Below, in pieces: positions 25,101 through 28,100 of a DNA stretch of 64,000 nucleotides. Position numbers and translations under genes: made by a program. The notes under the pieces are model-generated. The model was not told where the DNA came from. It was given only the letters and a program-made list of their open reading frames with translations, and searched no databases. Every line of letters starts with the position of its first letter. The stretch's first letter is position 1. Origin of the DNA: JBBRHH01 sp963788015. GTDB taxonomy: Bacteria; Planctomycetota; Phycisphaerae; Tepidisphaerales; Tepidisphaeraceae. The DNA lies in assembly GCA_963788015.1 (NCBI GenBank), contig CAWBEY010000010.1, forward strand, positions 124,001 through 188,000, written 5' to 3'.

Positions 25101-28100
25101 TTGCCAGTCGCGCCTGCGCTGGTGGCGGCGACGGTGGAGTTGAGCTGTAGCGTACCGCCGCCCAGGCTCATGCTACCGAGCGTACTTGTGCCGCTCAGGG
25201 TCAAACGACCAGTGCCAGACTTCGTAAGGGCGCCGAACACCGTCATATTGTTGGCGATGGAGTAGTCGTTGCCGGTGGAGTTGTTAACCGTCACCGTCTG
25301 CGGAGCGACCGCACCGCCGGTGATGGTGCGGTTGGACGGGCCATCGGCGAATACGACTTGCTGGCCGGCCGCGAAGCGCCGCCGCTCCAGTTATTGGCGG
25401 TGGTCGTATCCCAGGTATTGCTGGTCCCGCCGGTCCAGGTGTTAGTCGTGCCCGCGGTTTGAACTGCGATATCGAGCGAGGTGTTCGCGGTGTTGTTGAC
25501 CAAGCCGATCACTTTGCCCGCCGGCGCGGTGCCTGGGCGGAACAATCCGAATTGCGCCGTCGTCAATGCGGTGCCGGCGTAATTGATGGCCGTATAAGTT
25601 CCGGCGGCAGGAGTGCCCGTGAGATTTATGCTCATGGGATTGTTGACCGCAAAGGCGTTGCTCGTGGAGACCGTGACCAGGTCGCTGGCGCTCGCCGGCG
25701 ACGTTAAACGTCGCGGAACCGCTGGCGACCAGGCCGCCGACGGTCAGGTTGCCGCTCGTGCCCGCAAGCAGACCAGCGTTTCCGCTGAGCGTGACGGTGC
25801 CGGTAATTGCGCCCGGTGTGCCCTGAACCGTGCCGAAGCTGCTGCCGCTGGCCACCGCAACGTTGGCGGTGCCGAGGCCTGAGCCCGTGGAGTTGGCGAC
25901 GATCAACGTGCCCTGATTGATGTTGACCGAACCGGTGAAAGTGGACGCGCTGGTGAGCGTCTGGCTTCCGACACCCGTTTTGGTCAGCGTGCCACGCCCG
26001 AGATGATGGCTCCGGACGACTGGGTTGTTCCATCGTTGCCGATGGTCAAGACGCCGCTGTTCACATTCAACGCCCCGGTGCCAGCCCCAGCCAGGGAACC
26101 GATCGTCGCCGTCTTGCCGTTCACATCAAATGTGGCGCCGGACGCGATCGCCACTGCGGAGTTGAGAGGACCAGTGCCATTGGCAGCGAGCTGAATGGTG
26201 CCACTGGTGACGGTGGTCGGGCCAGAGTAAGTATTACCCGTGTTGGCAAGGCTCAACAACCCGAGGCTTTGCGAAAAGCCGAAGGAGGTGGATTGTTCGG
26301 TGATGCCGCCCTGCCCCGTGATGGCGCCGGCGACGGAGAGAATCGCTCCAGCCGATCCAGTGGCCGCGTTCCCAGCAACGCCAGAATTGTCACCCGTGCC
26401 GCGGATGGTATCGAATGTCAGGACAGCACCATTGCCGACACTGATGCCTCGAGTGGCGCTGCCAAGCGTTGTAATAAGGGAGTCAACATTTGCCTGAATC
26501 GTTCCAGTTGCAGTGACATTGAAAGTATTATCGAAAGTGAGGGCAGCCTGCTTGGTGTCCAGGACGACGTTGCCGCCGCTCATGGTGACGGAGGCAAGCC
26601 CAAGTGGATTGCTGCCCGTGGCGAAGCCGACCACATTAAGCGTGCCAGCCTGCACGTTGATGCTCGTGCCGGAGACGAAGCTGTTGGCGCTCGTGGTTGT
26701 GTTGGTGTTGTCGAGAACAAGGTGGCCGGCGCCGCTCTTGTTGATCGTCGCAATGGTGCCGCTGTCGGTGATTTGGCCGACGGACAGATCGGCCGCCGTG
26801 TTGAAAGTAAAGGTGCCGCCGCTTGCGGCGAGCGTCGTGGTCGGCACTGAGATCAGCTTGCCCGCCAGACCATTGATGTTCAGCGTCGCGCCGCCACCAA
26901 CGGTGAGGGCGCCGAGGGTGACGCCGGTGAAGCCCGTGTTGGCGCCGGTGTCGATGGTGCTGGTCGATCCAGCCACAACACTGACCACATTGCCCATTGC
27001 AATGGAGTTGCTGGTGAGTGCAGTTGTCGCTCCGGTCGTCTCCGGTTGAAACAGCACGGTTGCCGGGACCGCCACCTTGGCGTTTGAGCTGTCAGCACCG
27101 CTGTAGCTCAGAACTTCGGAGTTGTGCCGCCCGAGCCACCGGTGTTGATGTATTCAACGTGGAGATCGTGGAGGCCGGCTCCCAAGGAGACCGTGTTCGA
27201 ATACTCAGTATTCGCGCGGCCGCCGGTGCCGCCGTCATTGTTGATGAGCAGGTTGCCGTCGATGTACACCCGGCTGGAGTCGTCTGAGTTGCTGTAGAAG
27301 GTATACGTGCCACCCGTGGTGATCTTGATCTTGCCGGTGATGTCGGCAGCGATATTGCCGGCACCGGCGACGAAACTGATACCTGCGTTGTTGATGACAG
27401 AGTTGGTTGTCCCGGTTGTGCCGCTGTAGTTCTGGGCAACCGTGTTGGCGGTGACGGGGTTGAGGGCGAACTGCCGCACCCAAAGACCCTGTGTCAAAGA
27501 CGCAGTGGGGTCGAGCGTCAGCGTTCCGCCGCCGAGAGCGACAGCATTCGCGCCGAACTGGTTGGCGACGGTGGTGGAAGTGCCGCGGAGCGAACCGGCG
27601 GTGACGTTGTAGCCGCCAGTGAAGGAGGCTTCCCGCGCCGCCGAGGGTGAGGGTACCCGCGCCGGACTTGGTCAACTGAGTGGAGCCGGAAAGCTTGCCT
27701 AGCGCCGATCGTAAACGTGCCGGCGTCCACCTGCAGGGTGCTGCCAGTGCCGGAGACGGTGTAGGCGCGGGCGTTGGTGAAACCGGTGGTGACATCGAGT
27801 GTGCCGCCGGAGAGGGCGACGCTGTTGAGGGCGTTGCCAAGCTGGGCGTCCGCCGAAATCTTCAGTGTGCCGCCGCTGATAGTGTCTGTAAGGCCGGTTC
27901 CGCCGTAAGTGGTCGAGGCGGCGCCGGTGAGATCGAATGTGCCAACGGTGGCCTTGGTGAGGCTGCCCGCGCCGCTGAGGGTCCCGGTGAACGTGCCGCT
28001 GTTGACGGTGAGGGTCTTGCCGCTGGCAATGGAGGCGGTGCCGCCGTTGAGGTTGGTGACGGTAGTGGCGCCGTTGACGTTGAGGGTGCCGCTGGTGAGC